Origin: an uncultured Blautia sp.
Lineage (GTDB): Bacteria > Bacillota > Clostridia > Lachnospirales > Lachnospiraceae
Assembly (NCBI GenBank): GCA_946557785.1
Contig: CAMNTH010000009.1
Location: 53,263 to 117,262, forward strand
Length of the DNA: 64,000 nt
Direction: 5' to 3'
Shown here: piece by piece, positions 52,945 through 63,922 of the stretch
Layout of the letters: the number at the start of each line of letters is the position of its first letter
How positions within the stretch are numbered: position 1 is the first letter of the stretch
Position numbers and translations under genes: made by a program
Notes under the pieces: generated by a model
Told to the model about the DNA's origin: nothing
The model's input: the letters and a program-made list of their open reading frames with translations, nothing else
The model's database searches: none

Positions 52945-55900
52945 ATGAATACTCATACATTAGGAATTGATATTGGGTCTACAACCGTCAAAATTGCAAT
53001 CCTGGATGAGCAGGAGCATCTGATGTTTGCAGACTACAAACGGCACTTTGCCAATATCCAGGAAACCCTTGCAGACCTTTTGGAAAAGGCATACGGACAG
53101 CTTGGAGAGCTTTCCTTAAGCCCGGTGATCACCGGCTCCGGCGGACTCACCCTGGCTACACACCTAGAAGTTCCCTTTGTCCAGGAAGTCATTGCAGTTT
53201 CTACGTCTCTTCAGAAAATGGCGCCTAAGACAGATGTTGCTATTGAGCTTGGCGGTGAGGATGCCAAGATCATCTACTTTGAAGGCGGAAATATTGAACA
53301 GCGTATGAACGGCATTTGTGCAGGAGGCACCGGATCCTTTATTGACCAGATGGCATCTCTGCTGCAGACAGATGCTTCCGGTTTAAATGAATATGCGAAA
53401 AGTTATAAAGCACTTTATCCTATTGCAGCACGCTGCGGTGTTTTTGCGAAAACAGACATCCAGCCATTAATCAATGAAGGAGCTACCAAGGAAGATCTTT
53501 CTGCTTCCATATTTCAGGCAGTGGTAAACCAGACCATTTCCGGCCTTGCCTGCGGTAAGCCTATCCGCGGACATGTGGCATTTCTGGGAGGCCCACTTCA
53601 TTTCTTATCAGAGCTGAAGGCGTCCTTTATCCGCACCCTGAAGCTGGATGAAGAGCATACCATTGTTCCGGATAATTCACACCTTTTTGCAGCCATGGGC
53701 TGCGCACTGAATTCCAAAGGGGAGTCTGTTGTTTCCTTAACGGAAATGAAGGAACGTCTCCGCAGATCCATCAAACTGGATTTTGAAGTAGAACGTATGG
53801 AACCATTGTTTGCCTCCAGTGAGGAGTATGATGCTTTCCGGGCACGCCAGGACGGCTATATGGTCGCCTCCGGTGACCTTGCTTCCTACAAGGGGAACTG
53901 CTATCTTGGAATTGATGCAGGATCCACAACTACCAAGACGGCTCTTGTGGGGGAAGACGGAAGCCTTCTGTACTCTTTTTACAGCAGCAATAACGGAAGC
54001 CCATTAAAAACTGCGATTCGCTCCATTCAGGAAATTTATTCTCTTCTTCCAAAGGACGCCCGCATTGCATACTCCTGTTCCACAGGCTACGGAGAGGCGC
54101 TCATCAAGGCTGCCCTTCTTTTGGATGAAGGAGAAGTGGAAACCGTTTCCCATTATTATGCCGCCGCTTTTTTTGACCCGGAGGTAGACTGTATTCTGGA
54201 CATTGGCGGTCAGGATATGAAATGCATCAAGATTAAAAATCAGACGGTAGACAGCGTTCAGTTAAATGAAGCCTGTTCCTCCGGCTGCGGTTCCTTTATT
54301 GAGACCTTCGCCAAATCCCTGAACTACAGCGTGCAGGACTTTGCAAACGCCGCCCTTTTTGCCCGGCATCCTATTGACCTTGGAACCCGCTGTACTGTAT
54401 TTATGAACTCCAAGGTAAAGCAAGCCCAAAAGGAAGGCGCAGAAGTATCTGATATTTCAGCAGGGCTTGCCTATTCTGTTATTAAAAATGCCCTGTACAA
54501 GGTTATCAAGGTTTCCGATGCCTCTGAGCTTGGAAAGCACATTGTAGTACAGGGCGGAACCTTTTACAATGACGCTGTTTTAAGAAGCTTTGAGCTCATC
54601 GCCAACTGTGAAGCTATCCGTCCGAATATTGCAGGAATCATGGGAGCCTTTGGTGCAGCTCTGATCGCAAAGGAGCGCTTTAAGGAAGGTACAGAGACCA
54701 CCATGCTCTCTATTGAAAAAATCAATGAGCTTAAATATACTACCTCCATGGCCAACTGCCGGGGATGTACCAATAACTGCCGCCTTACCATCAACAAATT
54801 TACAGGCGGGCGCCAGTTCGTCAGCGGAAACCGCTGTGAACGGGGAATCGGAAAAGAAAAGAACAAGGATCATGTTCCCAATCTTTATGAATATAAGTAC
54901 AAGAGACTTTTTTCCTATGAACCGCTGTCTCCTGACAAAGCCCCAAGAGGCAAGGTTGGAATTCCCCGTGTACTGAACATGTTTGAAAACTATCCTTTTT
55001 GGTTTACCTTCTTTACGGAGCTGAAATATGAAGTAGTACTTTCTCCTACTTCCACCAGGAAAATTTATGAGCTTGGCATTGAGTCCATTCCCAGTGAATC
55101 TGAATGCTATCCGGCTAAGCTGGCCCACGGACATATAAGCTGGCTTTTAAAAAAAGGCGTAAATTTCATTTTTTACCCTTGCATTCCTTACGAGCGAAAT
55201 GAATTTCCCGATGCAGTCAACCACTACAACTGTCCCATTGTTACTTCTTATGCTGAAAATATCAAGAACAATGTGGATGAGCTCCACAACCCGGAAATCA
55301 ATTTTCGGAACCCATTCCTTGCCTTTACATCCGAAAGCGTGCTCACAGACCGCCTGGTACAGGAATTTCCGGATATCCCTGCCGAAGAAGTAAAAGCCGC
55401 TGCCCGCAAAGCATGGGCGGAGCTTGCAAAGGTACATACGGATATTCAGAAAAAGGGCGAAGAAACCTTGTCCTACTTAAAGGAAACCGGGCGCAGAGGG
55501 ATCGTACTTGCAGGACGCCCCTATCATATTGACCCGGAAATCCATCATGGCATCCCGGATCTTATTAACAGCTATGGCATTGCCGTGCTTACAGAGGACT
55601 CTGTTTCCCATCTGGCACAAATTGAGCGGCCTATCCGTGTCAATGACCAGTGGATGTACCATTCCCGCCTCTATGCAGCAGCAAATTTTGTAAAGACAAG
55701 GGAAGATCTTGAGCTGATCCAGTTAAATTCTTTCGGATGCGGGCTGGACGCCGTTACCACAGATGAGGTTTATGAAATCCTGGATGGAAGCGGCAAAATC
55801 TATACCTGCTTAAAAATTGATGAGGTCAACAACTTAGGAGCGGCACGTATCCGCATCCGTTCTCTTCTCGCCGCGATCCGTGCAAAGGATATGCACAAAA

Positions 55901-57174
55901 AACCAAGAGAAGTATGTCCCTCCTCCATTGAGAAAGTCGTATTTACAAAGGAAATGCGCAAGGATTACACCATCCTCTGCCCCCAGATGTCACCCTTCCA
56001 TTTCGGCATTCTTCAGGCTGCCTTAAATACCTGCGGCTATCGTCTTGAGGTTCTGCCCAATGACAATAAGCATGCCGTGGATATCGGCTTGAAATATGTA
56101 AATAATGACGCCTGCTATCCTTCCCTTATCGTAGTTGGGCAAATCATGGATGCGCTTCTTTCCGGCAAATATGACCTGAACAAAACAGCAGTCATCATGT
56201 CCCAGACAGGGGGAGGATGCCGTGCATCCAATTACATTGCCTTTATCCGCCGTGCTTTGAAAAAGGCGGGGATGGAACAGGTTCCTGTCATTTCCGCAAA
56301 CCTAAGCGGCCTTGAAAGCAATCCAGGCTTTAAGCTGACCCTTCCTCTGGTGAAGAGGATCATCTACGGTGCTGTATTTGGGGATATCCTGATGAAATGT
56401 GTCTACCGTATGCGTCCTTATGAGCTGGAAAAAGGCATTGTTAACCGTAAGCATAAAATCTGGGAACAACGCACTATCGCCTTTCTCAAGGGCGGGAGCA
56501 TCAGCAACAGCCGTTTCAAAAAAATGTGCAGGGAAATGATTCATGATTTTGATACCATTCCCATCAGCAATGAAAAGAAGCCCAGGGTCGGCATTGTAGG
56601 GGAGATTCTTGTAAAATTCCTTCCCGCTGCCAACAACCATCTGGCTGAGCTGCTGGAAGCTGAAGGCGCAGAAGCCGTATGCCCGGATTTGATCGACTTC
56701 TTCAATTACTGCTTTTACAACCAGAATTTTAAGGCAGAATATTTAGGATTTCGGAAATCCAAGGCAGCCATGGGAAATCTGGGCATCAAAGGCGTGGAAT
56801 GGATCCGTAAAGCAGCCAATGAAGCATTTGCGGAAAGCCGCCACTTTACGCCTTCCGCAGATATCCATGATCTGGCAAAAATGGCTTCCCCCATCGTATC
56901 CCCGGGAAACCAAACAGGAGAAGGATGGTTCCTTACTGGAGAAATGATGGAGCTCATTCATGGAGGCGTACCAAATATCGTTTGTATTCAGCCCTTTGCC
57001 TGCCTCCCTAACCACATCGTTGGAAAAGGCGTTATCAAAGAGATCCGCCGTACCCATCCCACCGCAAATATCGTAGCTATTGACTATGACCCTGGAGCAA
57101 GTGAAGTAAATCAGCTGAACCGTATTAAGCTCATGCTTTCCACAGCGGTCAAAAACCTTAATAGAACCAATTAA
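52945..57174 (+). CDS. Fused 2-hydroxyacyl-CoA dehydratase activase-related protein (1409 aa)
   Basis: Two ASKHA ATPase domains of the BadF/HgdC type come first: residues ~3-265 ('[15 protein letters not shown]', '[14 protein letters not shown]', 'RCGVFAKTD') and ~318-575 ('[15 protein letters not shown]', '[16 protein letters not shown]', '[13 protein letters not shown]'). Each keeps two Cys at the positions that bridge a [4Fe-4S] cluster in HgdC dimers. A Cys-rich linker follows ('[16 protein letters not shown]...GNRCERG'), then DUF2229 (~665-880) and a C-terminal region resembling the dehydratase subunits ('[20 protein letters not shown]'). It is thought to inject an electron ATP-dependently, but its target is unknown. 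GGAGG lies 14 nt before the ATG, unusually far. Confidence 0.9.
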   Translation: MNTHTLGIDIGSTTVKIAILDEQEHLMFADYKRHFANIQETLADLLEKAYGQLGELSLSPVITGSGGLTLATHLEVPFVQEVIAVSTSLQKMAPKTDVAIELGGEDAKIIYFEGGNIEQRMNGICAGGTGSFIDQMASLLQTDASGLNEYAKSYKALYPIAARCGVFAKTDIQPLINEGATKEDLSASIFQAVVNQTISGLACGKPIRGHVAFLGGPLHFLSELKASFIRTLKLDEEHTIVPDNSHLFAAMGCALNSKGESVVSLTEMKERLRRSIKLDFEVERMEPLFASSEEYDAFRARQDGYMVASGDLASYKGNCYLGIDAGSTTTKTALVGEDGSLLYSFYSSNNGSPLKTAIRSIQEIYSLLPKDARIAYSCSTGYGEALIKAALLLDEGEVETVSHYYAAAFFDPEVDCILDIGGQDMKCIKIKNQTVDSVQLNEACSSGCGSFIETFAKSLNYSVQDFANAALFARHPIDLGTRCTVFMNSKVKQAQKEGAEVSDISAGLAYSVIKNALYKVIKVSDASELGKHIVVQGGTFYNDAVLRSFELIANCEAIRPNIAGIMGAFGAALIAKERFKEGTETTMLSIEKINELKYTTSMANCRGCTNNCRLTINKFTGGRQFVSGNRCERGIGKEKNKDHVPNLYEYKYKRLFSYEPLSPDKAPRGKVGIPRVLNMFENYPFWFTFFTELKYEVVLSPTSTRKIYELGIESIPSESECYPAKLAHGHISWLLKKGVNFIFYPCIPYERNEFPDAVNHYNCPIVTSYAENIKNNVDELHNPEINFRNPFLAFTSESVLTDRLVQEFPDIPAEEVKAAARKAWAELAKVHTDIQKKGEETLSYLKETGRRGIVLAGRPYHIDPEIHHGIPDLINSYGIAVLTEDSVSHLAQIERPIRVNDQWMYHSRLYAAANFVKTREDLELIQLNSFGCGLDAVTTDEVYEILDGSGKIYTCLKIDEVNNLGAARIRIRSLLAAIRAKDMHKKPREVCPSSIEKVVFTKEMRKDYTILCPQMSPFHFGILQAALNTCGYRLEVLPNDNKHAVDIGLKYVNNDACYPSLIVVGQIMDALLSGKYDLNKTAVIMSQTGGGCRASNYIAFIRRALKKAGMEQVPVISANLSGLESNPGFKLTLPLVKRIIYGAVFGDILMKCVYRMRPYELEKGIVNRKHKIWEQRTIAFLKGGSISNSRFKKMCREMIHDFDTIPISNEKKPRVGIVGEILVKFLPAANNHLAELLEAEGAEAVCPDLIDFFNYCFYNQNFKAEYLGFRKSKAAMGNLGIKGVEWIRKAANEAFAESRHFTPSADIHDLAKMASPIVSPGNQTGEGWFLTGEMMELIHGGVPNIVCIQPFACLPNHIVGKGVIKEIRRTHPTANIVAIDYDPGASEVNQLNRIKLMLSTAVKNLNRTN

Positions 57175-57192
57175 AACAATTTTCTGTAATAG

Positions 57193-57246
57193 AAAAACAT
57201 CCATAGGCTTTAGGAGACGTTCTCTTAAGTCTATGGATGTTTTTTT
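57193..57246. terminator. Long bidirectional terminator
   Basis: AAAAACATCCATAG pairs with CTATGGATGTTTTTT and an inner GAGA/TCTC stem extends the hairpin. It lies between the convergent activase and flippase genes. Confidence 0.85.
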
Positions 57247-57262
57247 ATGGACAGCATCCTTT

Positions 57263-58882
57263 TCAGCATAGATGCAGCTTTCTTCCCACTTTGTAAAGTA
57301 TATTCCCTCCCGGCAAAACCTGCAGATCTTTCCTGGAAGGTCTGCTGACAGCCAGGTAGACAATGAAAAATACCATTGCCGCAAGCATGATGGAAACAGC
57401 CAGGCAGATGAAATTCGATGGAAACAGGGCATAAAGCCCGTAATACACGCCTGCTGCCGCACCTCCCATAGGTATAGACGCTACCAGGGGATACAAGTAT
57501 GCTTTTTTCCATGGATTCCTGTAATTTAAGTATTTTTTTACTGCAAGATCATTCAATACACAAATCACCACCGAATAGATTACCATGGCTATCAGCAGGG
57601 AATAAACACCCAAATCCGTGAAGAACAGCATTCCCAAAACTGCCGCCACATCCACAACCAGTGCCACAGCGGCAGTGATCATAGGAATCTTCGGCTTTCC
57701 AATGGCCTGGAGAACTGCATTGGACGTATTGGAAATTCCGTTCAGAATGATGGTAAAGGAACCAAGCATCAACAAAATTCCAGCAGTTCCATCTGTGCTG
57801 CGGTAAAGCAGGGAAACAATGGGGTGCCCAAGCACAGCCAACCCCACCGCACAGGGAATGGAAATAAACATGGACATCTGCAATGTCTGATTGATCCGCC
57901 TTCTGGTTTCCCGCTTATTTCCTGTCACATAGGAAGCTGCAACCTCCGGAATCATGGATGTGGGCGCTGCGCTGGAAAGCGTAAGGGGAATATTGATGAT
58001 GGTCATAAAATACGTTGCATATTCTGCATACAGGCCACTTAAAACCTCTGCATTTTTCCCCTGCCTTCCAAGAACCTCGCTGAAAAGCACTCCATTTAAA
58101 TAACCGTTTACATTATAAATAAAAGAACTGAGGATGATCGGCGAAACGATCAGAATGATCAGCCTGAAAATCTCACTGTAGGGTTCTTCTCTATGGGCAC
58201 GGTCTCTGGAAATGCGCCTGCTGATCCTTTTACGGTTCATTGCATAGACAAAGAGCATAAACAAAAGAGCGATCACCACTCCTACCGTTGTTCCAATGGT
58301 GGAACCGGCTGCCCCCCACTTTCCTATACTCTCCTCTGTTTCATCCGCAAAATATTTTACCAGAAGCCATGCTGCCAGGATGCTTGCTGCAGCATTAAAT
58401 ATCTGTTCTAAAATCTGAGAAATGGACGTAGGCATCATATTTCTGTATGCCTGAAAATAACCTCGCAGTACTCCTACAATTCCTGACATAAAAATGGTAG
58501 GTGCCAGAATCTGCAGTGCCAGTTTGGCATTTGCCTGATTGCTTGGAATAATAAGGTCGGCCCCTAAAAAGCAGAACAGGGCAGCTGCACCGCCTACAAT
58601 CACTGCATAGATCATAGCTCCCCGGAAAATCTTCTGGGCATTTTTATAATCACGAAGTTCAATTCTCTCAGAGATCAGTTTGGATACTGCCTGTGGAATG
58701 CTGAAAGAAGCAATCATCAAAAGGATCATATATGCATTCTGCGCCAGGCTCATGTATCCCATTCCAACGCTTCCCATAATAGAGGAAAGGGGACTTTTAT
58801 ATAACAAACCGATGATCTTGGAAATCATAGCCGCAATCATCAGGAAAGATGCATTTTTTGCAAGATTACTCTTTTGGCTCAT
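57263..58882 (-). CDS. MOP-superfamily flippase, SpoVB/MurJ-like
   Basis: 539 residues with about fourteen helices. 'SFLMIAAMISKIIGLLYKSP', 'IASFSIPQAVSKLISER', 'GVLRGYFQAYRNMMPTSIS', and 'TLSSAAPTSMIPEVAASYVT' fit the SpoVB/putative polysaccharide biosynthesis exporter family, which includes lipid II flippases. It may move lipid II or another lipid-linked sugar across the membrane. Its start overlaps the ung stop by 4 nt. Confidence 0.88.
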   Translation of the reverse strand: MSQKSNLAKNASFLMIAAMISKIIGLLYKSPLSSIMGSVGMGYMSLAQNAYMILLMIASFSIPQAVSKLISERIELRDYKNAQKIFRGAMIYAVIVGGAAALFCFLGADLIIPSNQANAKLALQILAPTIFMSGIVGVLRGYFQAYRNMMPTSISQILEQIFNAAASILAAWLLVKYFADETEESIGKWGAAGSTIGTTVGVVIALLFMLFVYAMNRKRISRRISRDRAHREEPYSEIFRLIILIVSPIILSSFIYNVNGYLNGVLFSEVLGRQGKNAEVLSGLYAEYATYFMTIINIPLTLSSAAPTSMIPEVAASYVTGNKRETRRRINQTLQMSMFISIPCAVGLAVLGHPIVSLLYRSTDGTAGILLMLGSFTIILNGISNTSNAVLQAIGKPKIPMITAAVALVVDVAAVLGMLFFTDLGVYSLLIAMVIYSVVICVLNDLAVKKYLNYRNPWKKAYLYPLVASIPMGGAAAGVYYGLYALFPSNFICLAVSIMLAAMVFFIVYLAVSRPSRKDLQVLPGGNILYKVGRKLHLC

Positions 58883-59586
58883 TTGGGCTCCTCAGTTACA
58901 AAGTATTGCTGCTGCCTGTTTTCAATCTGCCAGTCAATGGGTTCTTCACCGTTGGCCATGAGGAATTCATTTGTTTTGCTGAAATGCCTGCATCCGAAAA
59001 ATCCCCTGAATGCAGACAATGGACTGGGATGAGGAGCCTCCAGAATCATATGATTGGGATTATGCAGCATGGAACGTTTCATCTGGGCAGGCCGCCCCCA
59101 CAGTAAAAAGACAATAGGCCGATCCTGCTGATCCAGGATCCGGATCGCAGCATCCGTAAACTGCTCCCAGCCAATCCCTCTGTGAGAATTTGCCTGATGG
59201 GCACGGACTGTAAGCACTGTATTTAAAAGAAGCACTCCCTGCTTTGCCCATTTCTCCAAATAGCCGTGATTAGGGATGGCACATCCCAGGTCATCATGAA
59301 GCTCCTGATAAATGTTCACAAGGGACGGCGGAATATCCACATTCGGCCTCACCGAAAAACAAAGCCCATGTGCCTGCCCGTCATTGTGATAGGGATCCTG
59401 CCCTAAAATTACCGCCTTCACCTGGCTTAACTGGGTAAAATGAAATGCGTTGAACATCTCATCCGCAGGGGGGAATATCTTTCTTGTTCTGTATTCTTCG
59501 TTGATCGTTCTGTATAATTTGGCATAATATGGCTGTTGGAATTCTCCTTTCAAAGCCTCCAGCCATTCTCCTGATAAAGGAGCCAT
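58879..59586 (-). CDS. ung: Uracil-DNA glycosylase
   Basis: 235 residues, family 1 UDG. Removes uracil from DNA. 'VILGQDPYHNDGQAHGLCFS' holds catalytic Asp64, 'HPSPLSAFRGFFGCRHFSK' holds the His and the minor-groove loop. Upstream gene hisF ends 42 nt before. Paired with the flippase by a 4-nt overlap; no functional link is implied. Confidence 0.96.
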   Translation of the reverse strand: MAPLSGEWLEALKGEFQQPYYAKLYRTINEEYRTRKIFPPADEMFNAFHFTQLSQVKAVILGQDPYHNDGQAHGLCFSVRPNVDIPPSLVNIYQELHDDLGCAIPNHGYLEKWAKQGVLLLNTVLTVRAHQANSHRGIGWEQFTDAAIRILDQQDRPIVFLLWGRPAQMKRSMLHNPNHMILEAPHPSPLSAFRGFFGCRHFSKTNEFLMANGEEPIDWQIENRQQQYFVTEEPK

Positions 59587-59628
59587 GTTTTCTTCACCTC
59601 GTTCTTTTCCTTTATTTTCACTTTCATA

Positions 59629-60387
59629 TTACCTGCGGACGGAAATCCCTCGCTTAGCAAGGTATTCCTTTACCTCACAGATTTCCAGTTCTTTATAGTG
59701 AAACAATGATGCGGCAAGAGCGGCATCTGCCCCGCCTTCGCTTAAAGCATCATAAAAATGCGCCAATGTCCCTGCTCCTCCGGAAGCGATCACCGGAACA
59801 GACACCGTTTCTGCAACCGCTCGTGTCAGCTCCAGATCATACCCTGCCTTGGTTCCATCGCAGTCCATGCTGGTAAGGAGGATTTCTCCCGCACCAAGCT
59901 CCTCGGCCTTTTTTGCCCACCAAACTGCATCAATACCTGTATCAAGCCTTCCACCGTGTTTGTAGATATTAAAGCCTCCGTCAGCCCTGCGTTTGGCATC
60001 TATGGCAACCACCACACACTGGCTGCCGAATTTTAAGGCAGCTTCTGATATCAGTTCGGGACGGTCAATGGCTGCAGAATTCACAGAAATCTTATCTGCG
60101 CCCTCTCTTAGCAAACGCTTAAAGTCATCTACGGTACGTATACCGCCTCCTACAGTAAAGGGAATAAAAACATTTGCAGCCACAGCCCGAACCATTTCCA
60201 CAACCGTATTCCTCTCCTCGCAGGAAGCTGTAATATCCAAAAATACCAATTCGTCAGCACCTGCCGCATCATACGCCTTGGCAATCTCCACAGGATCGCC
60301 CGCATCTTTTAAATCCACAAAGTTTACGCCCTTTACTACACGTCCTTTATTTACATCCAGACAGGGAATAATACGTTTTGTAAACAT
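59629..60387 (-). CDS. hisF: Imidazole glycerol phosphate synthase cyclase subunit
   Basis: 252 residues from ATG 60387, sharing one base with the hisH stop (TAATG). TIM barrel with catalytic Asp in '[19 protein letters not shown]' and '[19 protein letters not shown]', and phosphate loops '[20 protein letters not shown]' and '[17 protein letters not shown]'. It uses ammonia from HisH to form the imidazole ring in histidine synthesis. Other his genes are not adjacent. Confidence 0.95.
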   Translation of the reverse strand: MFTKRIIPCLDVNKGRVVKGVNFVDLKDAGDPVEIAKAYDAAGADELVFLDITASCEERNTVVEMVRAVAANVFIPFTVGGGIRTVDDFKRLLREGADKISVNSAAIDRPELISEAALKFGSQCVVVAIDAKRRADGGFNIYKHGGRLDTGIDAVWWAKKAEELGAGEILLTSMDCDGTKAGYDLELTRAVAETVSVPVIASGGAGTLAHFYDALSEGGADAALAASLFHYKELEICEVKEYLAKRGISVRR

Positions 60388-61007
60388 TACAGATCCTCCT
60401 TTCGAAGATTTGCAAAATTCTCCAGGATCTTCAGTCCCCAACGGCTGCTTTTTTCCGGATGGAACTGGCAGGCAAACACATTATCCTTCTCTACAGAAGC
60501 ATGAATACAGGTACTATACTCTGTCATAGCCTTCACGATCTTTTGATCTTCTGCCTGCAAATAGTAAGAATGCACAAAATAAACATAGGTCTGTTCCGGA
60601 ATATCTCTGTACAATCTTCCATTATTTATAAGATGCAGGGAATTCCACCCCATATGAGGAATTTTCAATCCCGGCACCTTGGGGATCTTCATGATTTTCC
60701 CCTTCAAAATACCAAGCCCATCCACTCCCGGGCTCTCCTCACTGCGCTCAAACAAAAGCTGCTGTCCTAAGCAAATACCAAGGAACGGCGTCTTATTTTC
60801 AACGATCTCATGGATCACGGAAACCAGGCCATATCTATGAAGATGCTCCATTGCTTCTCCAAAGCTTCCCACACCCGGCAGGATAACCTTATCTGCCCTA
60901 AGCAGAACCTCCGGATCCCGAGAGACCACGCTTTCCTGTCCAAGATAATAAAGTGCCTTCTCCACACTTTTTATATTTCCTGCATCATAATCAATAATTC
61001 CAATCAT
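60387..61007 (-). CDS. hisH: Imidazole glycerol phosphate synthase glutaminase subunit
   Basis: 206 residues, class I glutamine amidotransferase. Nucleophile Cys79 in '[20 protein letters not shown]', with His and Glu in '[20 protein letters not shown]'. It starts '[19 protein letters not shown]' and delivers ammonia to HisF, encoded directly downstream. First gene of a two-gene unit behind its own promoter. Confidence 0.95.
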   Translation of the reverse strand: MIGIIDYDAGNIKSVEKALYYLGQESVVSRDPEVLLRADKVILPGVGSFGEAMEHLHRYGLVSVIHEIVENKTPFLGICLGQQLLFERSEESPGVDGLGILKGKIMKIPKVPGLKIPHMGWNSLHLINNGRLYRDIPEQTYVYFVHSYYLQAEDQKIVKAMTEYSTCIHASVEKDNVFACQFHPEKSSRWGLKILENFANLRKEDL

Positions 61008-61064
61008 ATGTTCACATCCTCATAATAAACTTTATCCAGAATCTGCCGGAACAATCTATCTTTC

Positions 61065-61092
61065 AGTATAACGCAAAAACAGGCAGTTGCAA
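61065..61092 (-). promoter_or_regulatory. Sigma-A promoter of hisHF
   Basis: TTGCAA (61087-61092), 16-bp spacer, TATACT (61065-61070) on the minus strand, 57 bp before hisH. It may also drive ung and the flippase. Confidence 0.65.
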
Positions 61093-61154
61093 AGTAATTT
61101 CTTTGCTTCTGCCTATTTTCTGCCCGCTTTTGCTGCGAAACGTTCTTAATGCGC

Positions 61155-62750
61155 TTATCTGCGGTCAAGGGTAAACCAAAACTCTACGCCATTGTCATAA
61201 TTCTGAACGCCGTATTCCTGGTTCAGTCCCTCCATGATCGCCTTTACGATTGAAAGGCCAATGCCGCTTCCTCCATACTCTCTTGTTCTGGCTTTGTCCA
61301 CCTTATAGAACTTATTCCAAATATTGGAAATATCCTCTTCCGGAATCGGTGTTCCGGTATTAAATACAGTCACCTTTACCCTGTTTTCTTCTTTCCATAC
61401 ATTAATTTCAACCTGCCTTGTTCCTGCCAGATGGTTCAGGGCATTGCTGGTATAATTGGTTACTACCTCTTCTATTTTAAATTCATCCGCCCACACATAA
61501 ACAGGGCCTTCGGATTCAAAAATAACCTTTGCCTCTTTTTGCTGGATCATAATATCCATGCTTCCAAGAACGCCGCGGATCAGGGAAACAATATCAAACC
61601 GCTCCATCACGGCAGCGTCTTTCCCGGACTCCAGCTGATTCAATGTCAGAAGATTTTTAACAAGCTTATTCATTTTTGCTGATTCATCCATGATCACATC
61701 GCAGTAAAAATCCCTGCTCTCCGGATCATCGGAAATATTCTCCTTCAGCCCTTCCGCATATCCCTGGATCAATGCGATGGGGGTTTTCAGCTCATGAGAA
61801 ACATTATCCAGGAATTCTTTACGCATCTGGTCAATCTTAATCCTGTCCTGAATATCCTTCTGCAGCTTATTATTCACAGATTTCAATTCCGAAAGGTTTC
61901 TCTCCAATTCACTGCACATCCTGTTAAAGGTATCTCCCAGAACGTCTATTTCGTTTCCTGCCCTGCACTGATACCTTGCGTCAAAATCCAGATCCATCAT
62001 CTGCTGGGAAAGAATTGTAAGTTCCTTAATCGGTTTTGTGATCCGATTGGTAAGAATCCAGATTACCATGCCGCTGATCAGGATGATACAAACCCCTACA
62101 AAAAAGTAAAAGTCATTGGAAATGCTTACGCTCTCCCGAATACTCTCCAGCGGGCTTCGGATCAAAAAGAAATTTCCGCTTGAAAGCTCTCCCCAGCATT
62201 CAACATAATCCATGCCTGCAAATCTGTCATGAACCTGCTGCACAACATAATGATCTTCCTGCTTCAGAACCTTAATGACACTTTTTTTCTGTTCCTGATC
62301 CAGATCATACATATATCCAAAAAGCCGGTTGCGGAACATGCTGGGATTATCACCAACGTAGGCCAGCAAGCTGGTATCCTTAGCTATCACTACCCAGGTA
62401 AGATTATTCCTGGAGCTGAATCTTCGCATTTCATTTGGAATCGGATACTCTTCCATGCCGTCCGAAAATTCCGCCTCATCCCCGTAATTTTCACTATACG
62501 TACCCTGAAGCTCCAGACTTTCCAAATCTCCCAGAGCTTCCAGGATTACATCTGTCTTTTTGGAAATATAATACTTTTCCAGAAATGCCATATTGATCAC
62601 AGAGATTGCTACAATAGATAAAAACAAAAGCCCAATAAAAAGAACGGCAATCTGGTTCCGCATGGAATGAATCTTCCCGGACCTTACAGCATATCTTCTG
62701 TTTTTTTTCTCTTTTAAACCCTCACCTTGCTTACGGGTCTTTTCTTCCAT
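61155..62750 (-). CDS. Membrane sensor histidine kinase (HAMP-HisKA-HATPase)
   Basis: About 531 residues. Two helices (~35-58 and ~205-230) flank a ~150-residue extracellular domain, followed by HAMP ('TNRITKPIKELTILSQQMMD'), a HisKA helix with the phosphorylated His in 'FLDNVSHELKTPIALIQGYA', and an ATPase domain ('EVVTNYTSNALNHLAG', 'YGGSGIGLSIVKAIMEG'). ATG 62750 overlaps the regulator stop (TGATG); a GTG one codon earlier is possible. The cue is unknown; the layout resembles cell-envelope stress sensors. Confidence 0.93.
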   Translation of the reverse strand: MEEKTRKQGEGLKEKKNRRYAVRSGKIHSMRNQIAVLFIGLLFLSIVAISVINMAFLEKYYISKKTDVILEALGDLESLELQGTYSENYGDEAEFSDGMEEYPIPNEMRRFSSRNNLTWVVIAKDTSLLAYVGDNPSMFRNRLFGYMYDLDQEQKKSVIKVLKQEDHYVVQQVHDRFAGMDYVECWGELSSGNFFLIRSPLESIRESVSISNDFYFFVGVCIILISGMVIWILTNRITKPIKELTILSQQMMDLDFDARYQCRAGNEIDVLGDTFNRMCSELERNLSELKSVNNKLQKDIQDRIKIDQMRKEFLDNVSHELKTPIALIQGYAEGLKENISDDPESRDFYCDVIMDESAKMNKLVKNLLTLNQLESGKDAAVMERFDIVSLIRGVLGSMDIMIQQKEAKVIFESEGPVYVWADEFKIEEVVTNYTSNALNHLAGTRQVEINVWKEENRVKVTVFNTGTPIPEEDISNIWNKFYKVDKARTREYGGSGIGLSIVKAIMEGLNQEYGVQNYDNGVEFWFTLDRR

Positions 62751-63433
62751 CACGCATCTACCTCAAATTTATAACCCATTCCCCAAACCGTTCTGATATA
62801 TTCCCCTTTATCTCCCATTTTACTTCGCAGCTTTTTTACATGGGTATCTATGGTTCTGGCATCTCCGAAATAGTCATAATTCCACACGGAATTTAAAATT
62901 TTCTCTCTTGAAAGCGCAATTCCCTGGTTCTCCAGAAAGTAAGTCAAAAGCTCAAATTCCTTAAAACTCAGTTCCATAGGATTTCCATCTACTGTAGCCA
63001 GGTGGGCAGCCTTATCAATGACAATCCCTCCTGCACTGATGGTATCTTCTGCAAAATCCTGTCCTGTTCGTCTTAGAATAGCCTCCACACGAGCCACCAG
63101 AATCTTCGGGCTGAAGGGTTTGGAAATGTACTCATCTGCCCCAATCTCAAAGCCCAGGAGCTCATCACGTTCATCTCCCCTGGCTGTCAGCATAATGATG
63201 GGGATTTTCGTATTATCTTTGCGGATTTCGCGGCAGACTTCCCAGCCATCCATCTTCGGCATCATCACATCCAATATAATAAGGGCAATATCCCTCTCCC
63301 TGTAGAAAATATCCATTGCCTCTTCCCCATCTGCAGCCTCTAAAACCTGAAAATTTCTTTTCTGCAAAAAATCCTTTACTAATTTCCGCATACGGCTTTC
63401 ATCATCTACCACTAAAATTTTCAGAGAATCCAT
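62750..63433 (-). CDS. OmpR/PhoB-family response regulator
   Basis: 227 residues. Receiver domain with acidic pocket 'ILVVDDESRMRKLVKDFLQK', phosphoacceptor Asp55 in 'LIILDVMMPKMDGW' and Lys in 'YISKPFSPK', then a winged-helix DNA-binding domain ('LSFKEFELLTYFLENQGIAL', 'DARTIDTHVKKLRSKMGDKG'). GGAGG lies 8 nt before the ATG. Cotranscribed with the kinase that follows. Confidence 0.95.
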   Translation of the reverse strand: MDSLKILVVDDESRMRKLVKDFLQKRNFQVLEAADGEEAMDIFYRERDIALIILDVMMPKMDGWEVCREIRKDNTKIPIIMLTARGDERDELLGFEIGADEYISKPFSPKILVARVEAILRRTGQDFAEDTISAGGIVIDKAAHLATVDGNPMELSFKEFELLTYFLENQGIALSREKILNSVWNYDYFGDARTIDTHVKKLRSKMGDKGEYIRTVWGMGYKFEVDA

Positions 63434-63650
63434 TTACTCTTCCTCCAAATCTTTATTTTATCCTGCATTTCATTTATTTTTTCTTTTACTATAACAAAGA
63501 TTTATGATGCTTTTGTGAACGCCTGTGTATTTTTCAAAAAACTCCCCATTAAATATTGTGGATGCAATCATATTATGGCCACCTTTTACAATTCTGTCGA
63601 TCCCTTGTTTACCAATAAGGAATAATCTGTATGATATTCTGGCAATAAAA

Positions 63651-63671
63651 AAAGTGCCATAAATACGGCAC
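63651..63671 (-). terminator. Terminator downstream of the tRNA 3' fragment
   Basis: GTGCC (63654-63658) pairs with GGCAC (63667-63671); seven or more T follow on the minus strand. Its place just after the tRNA 3' end suggests it is the original tRNA terminator. Confidence 0.7.
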
Positions 63672-63679
63672 CTTTCCCA

Positions 63680-63701
63680 TGGACCTGGCGGGAATCGAAC
63701 C
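63680..63701 (-). other. tRNA 3'-end fragment, probable attachment site (attL/attR)
   Basis: On the minus strand GGTTCGATTCCCGC then CAGGTCC and A form a T loop, the 3' T-stem strand, the 3' acceptor strand and a discriminator base. The matching 5' T-stem (GCGGG) and the rest of the tRNA are absent; sequence on the 5' side reads AACA. This is the signature left when an element integrates into a tRNA 3' end. The identity of the tRNA cannot be told from the fragment; its 5' acceptor should read GGACCTG. Confidence 0.65.
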
Positions 63702-63825
63702 TGTTTCTGTAATTATAATAGGAATCTTTATTTTTCGGCATTTTCCGCAAACACTGATTTTTACTGTGTTTTTTATTATATCACAGTTAAGTGCTTAATA
63801 CTATAAAATTACGTTTTTAAAAGCT

Positions 63826-63849
63826 ATGCAACACGAAATGCAACACGAA
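63826..63849. repeat. Tandem 12-bp direct repeat next to the attachment site
   Basis: ATGCAACACGAA occurs twice without a gap (63826-63837, 63838-63849), 125 bp from the tRNA fragment. Short tandem repeats at this distance could be integrase arm-binding sites, or the end of an integrase gene. Confidence 0.6.
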
Positions 63850-63922
63850 GATGATACAATTAAAAAGCGCTTCTGTCAACTACTGTCATTGCCAGGAGCG
63901 TAAATTAATTTCCAAAAAGCAT

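Noticed and set aside
63826..63849. Possible CRISPR-like repeat
   Set aside because: Only two adjacent 12-bp copies without spacers; no cas genes in the window.
63826..63903. 25-codon frame 'MQHEMQHEDD...' at the right edge
   Set aside because: Arises from the tandem 12-bp repeat; no ribosome binding site. It could be the tail of an integrase, but no upstream coding sequence supports that.
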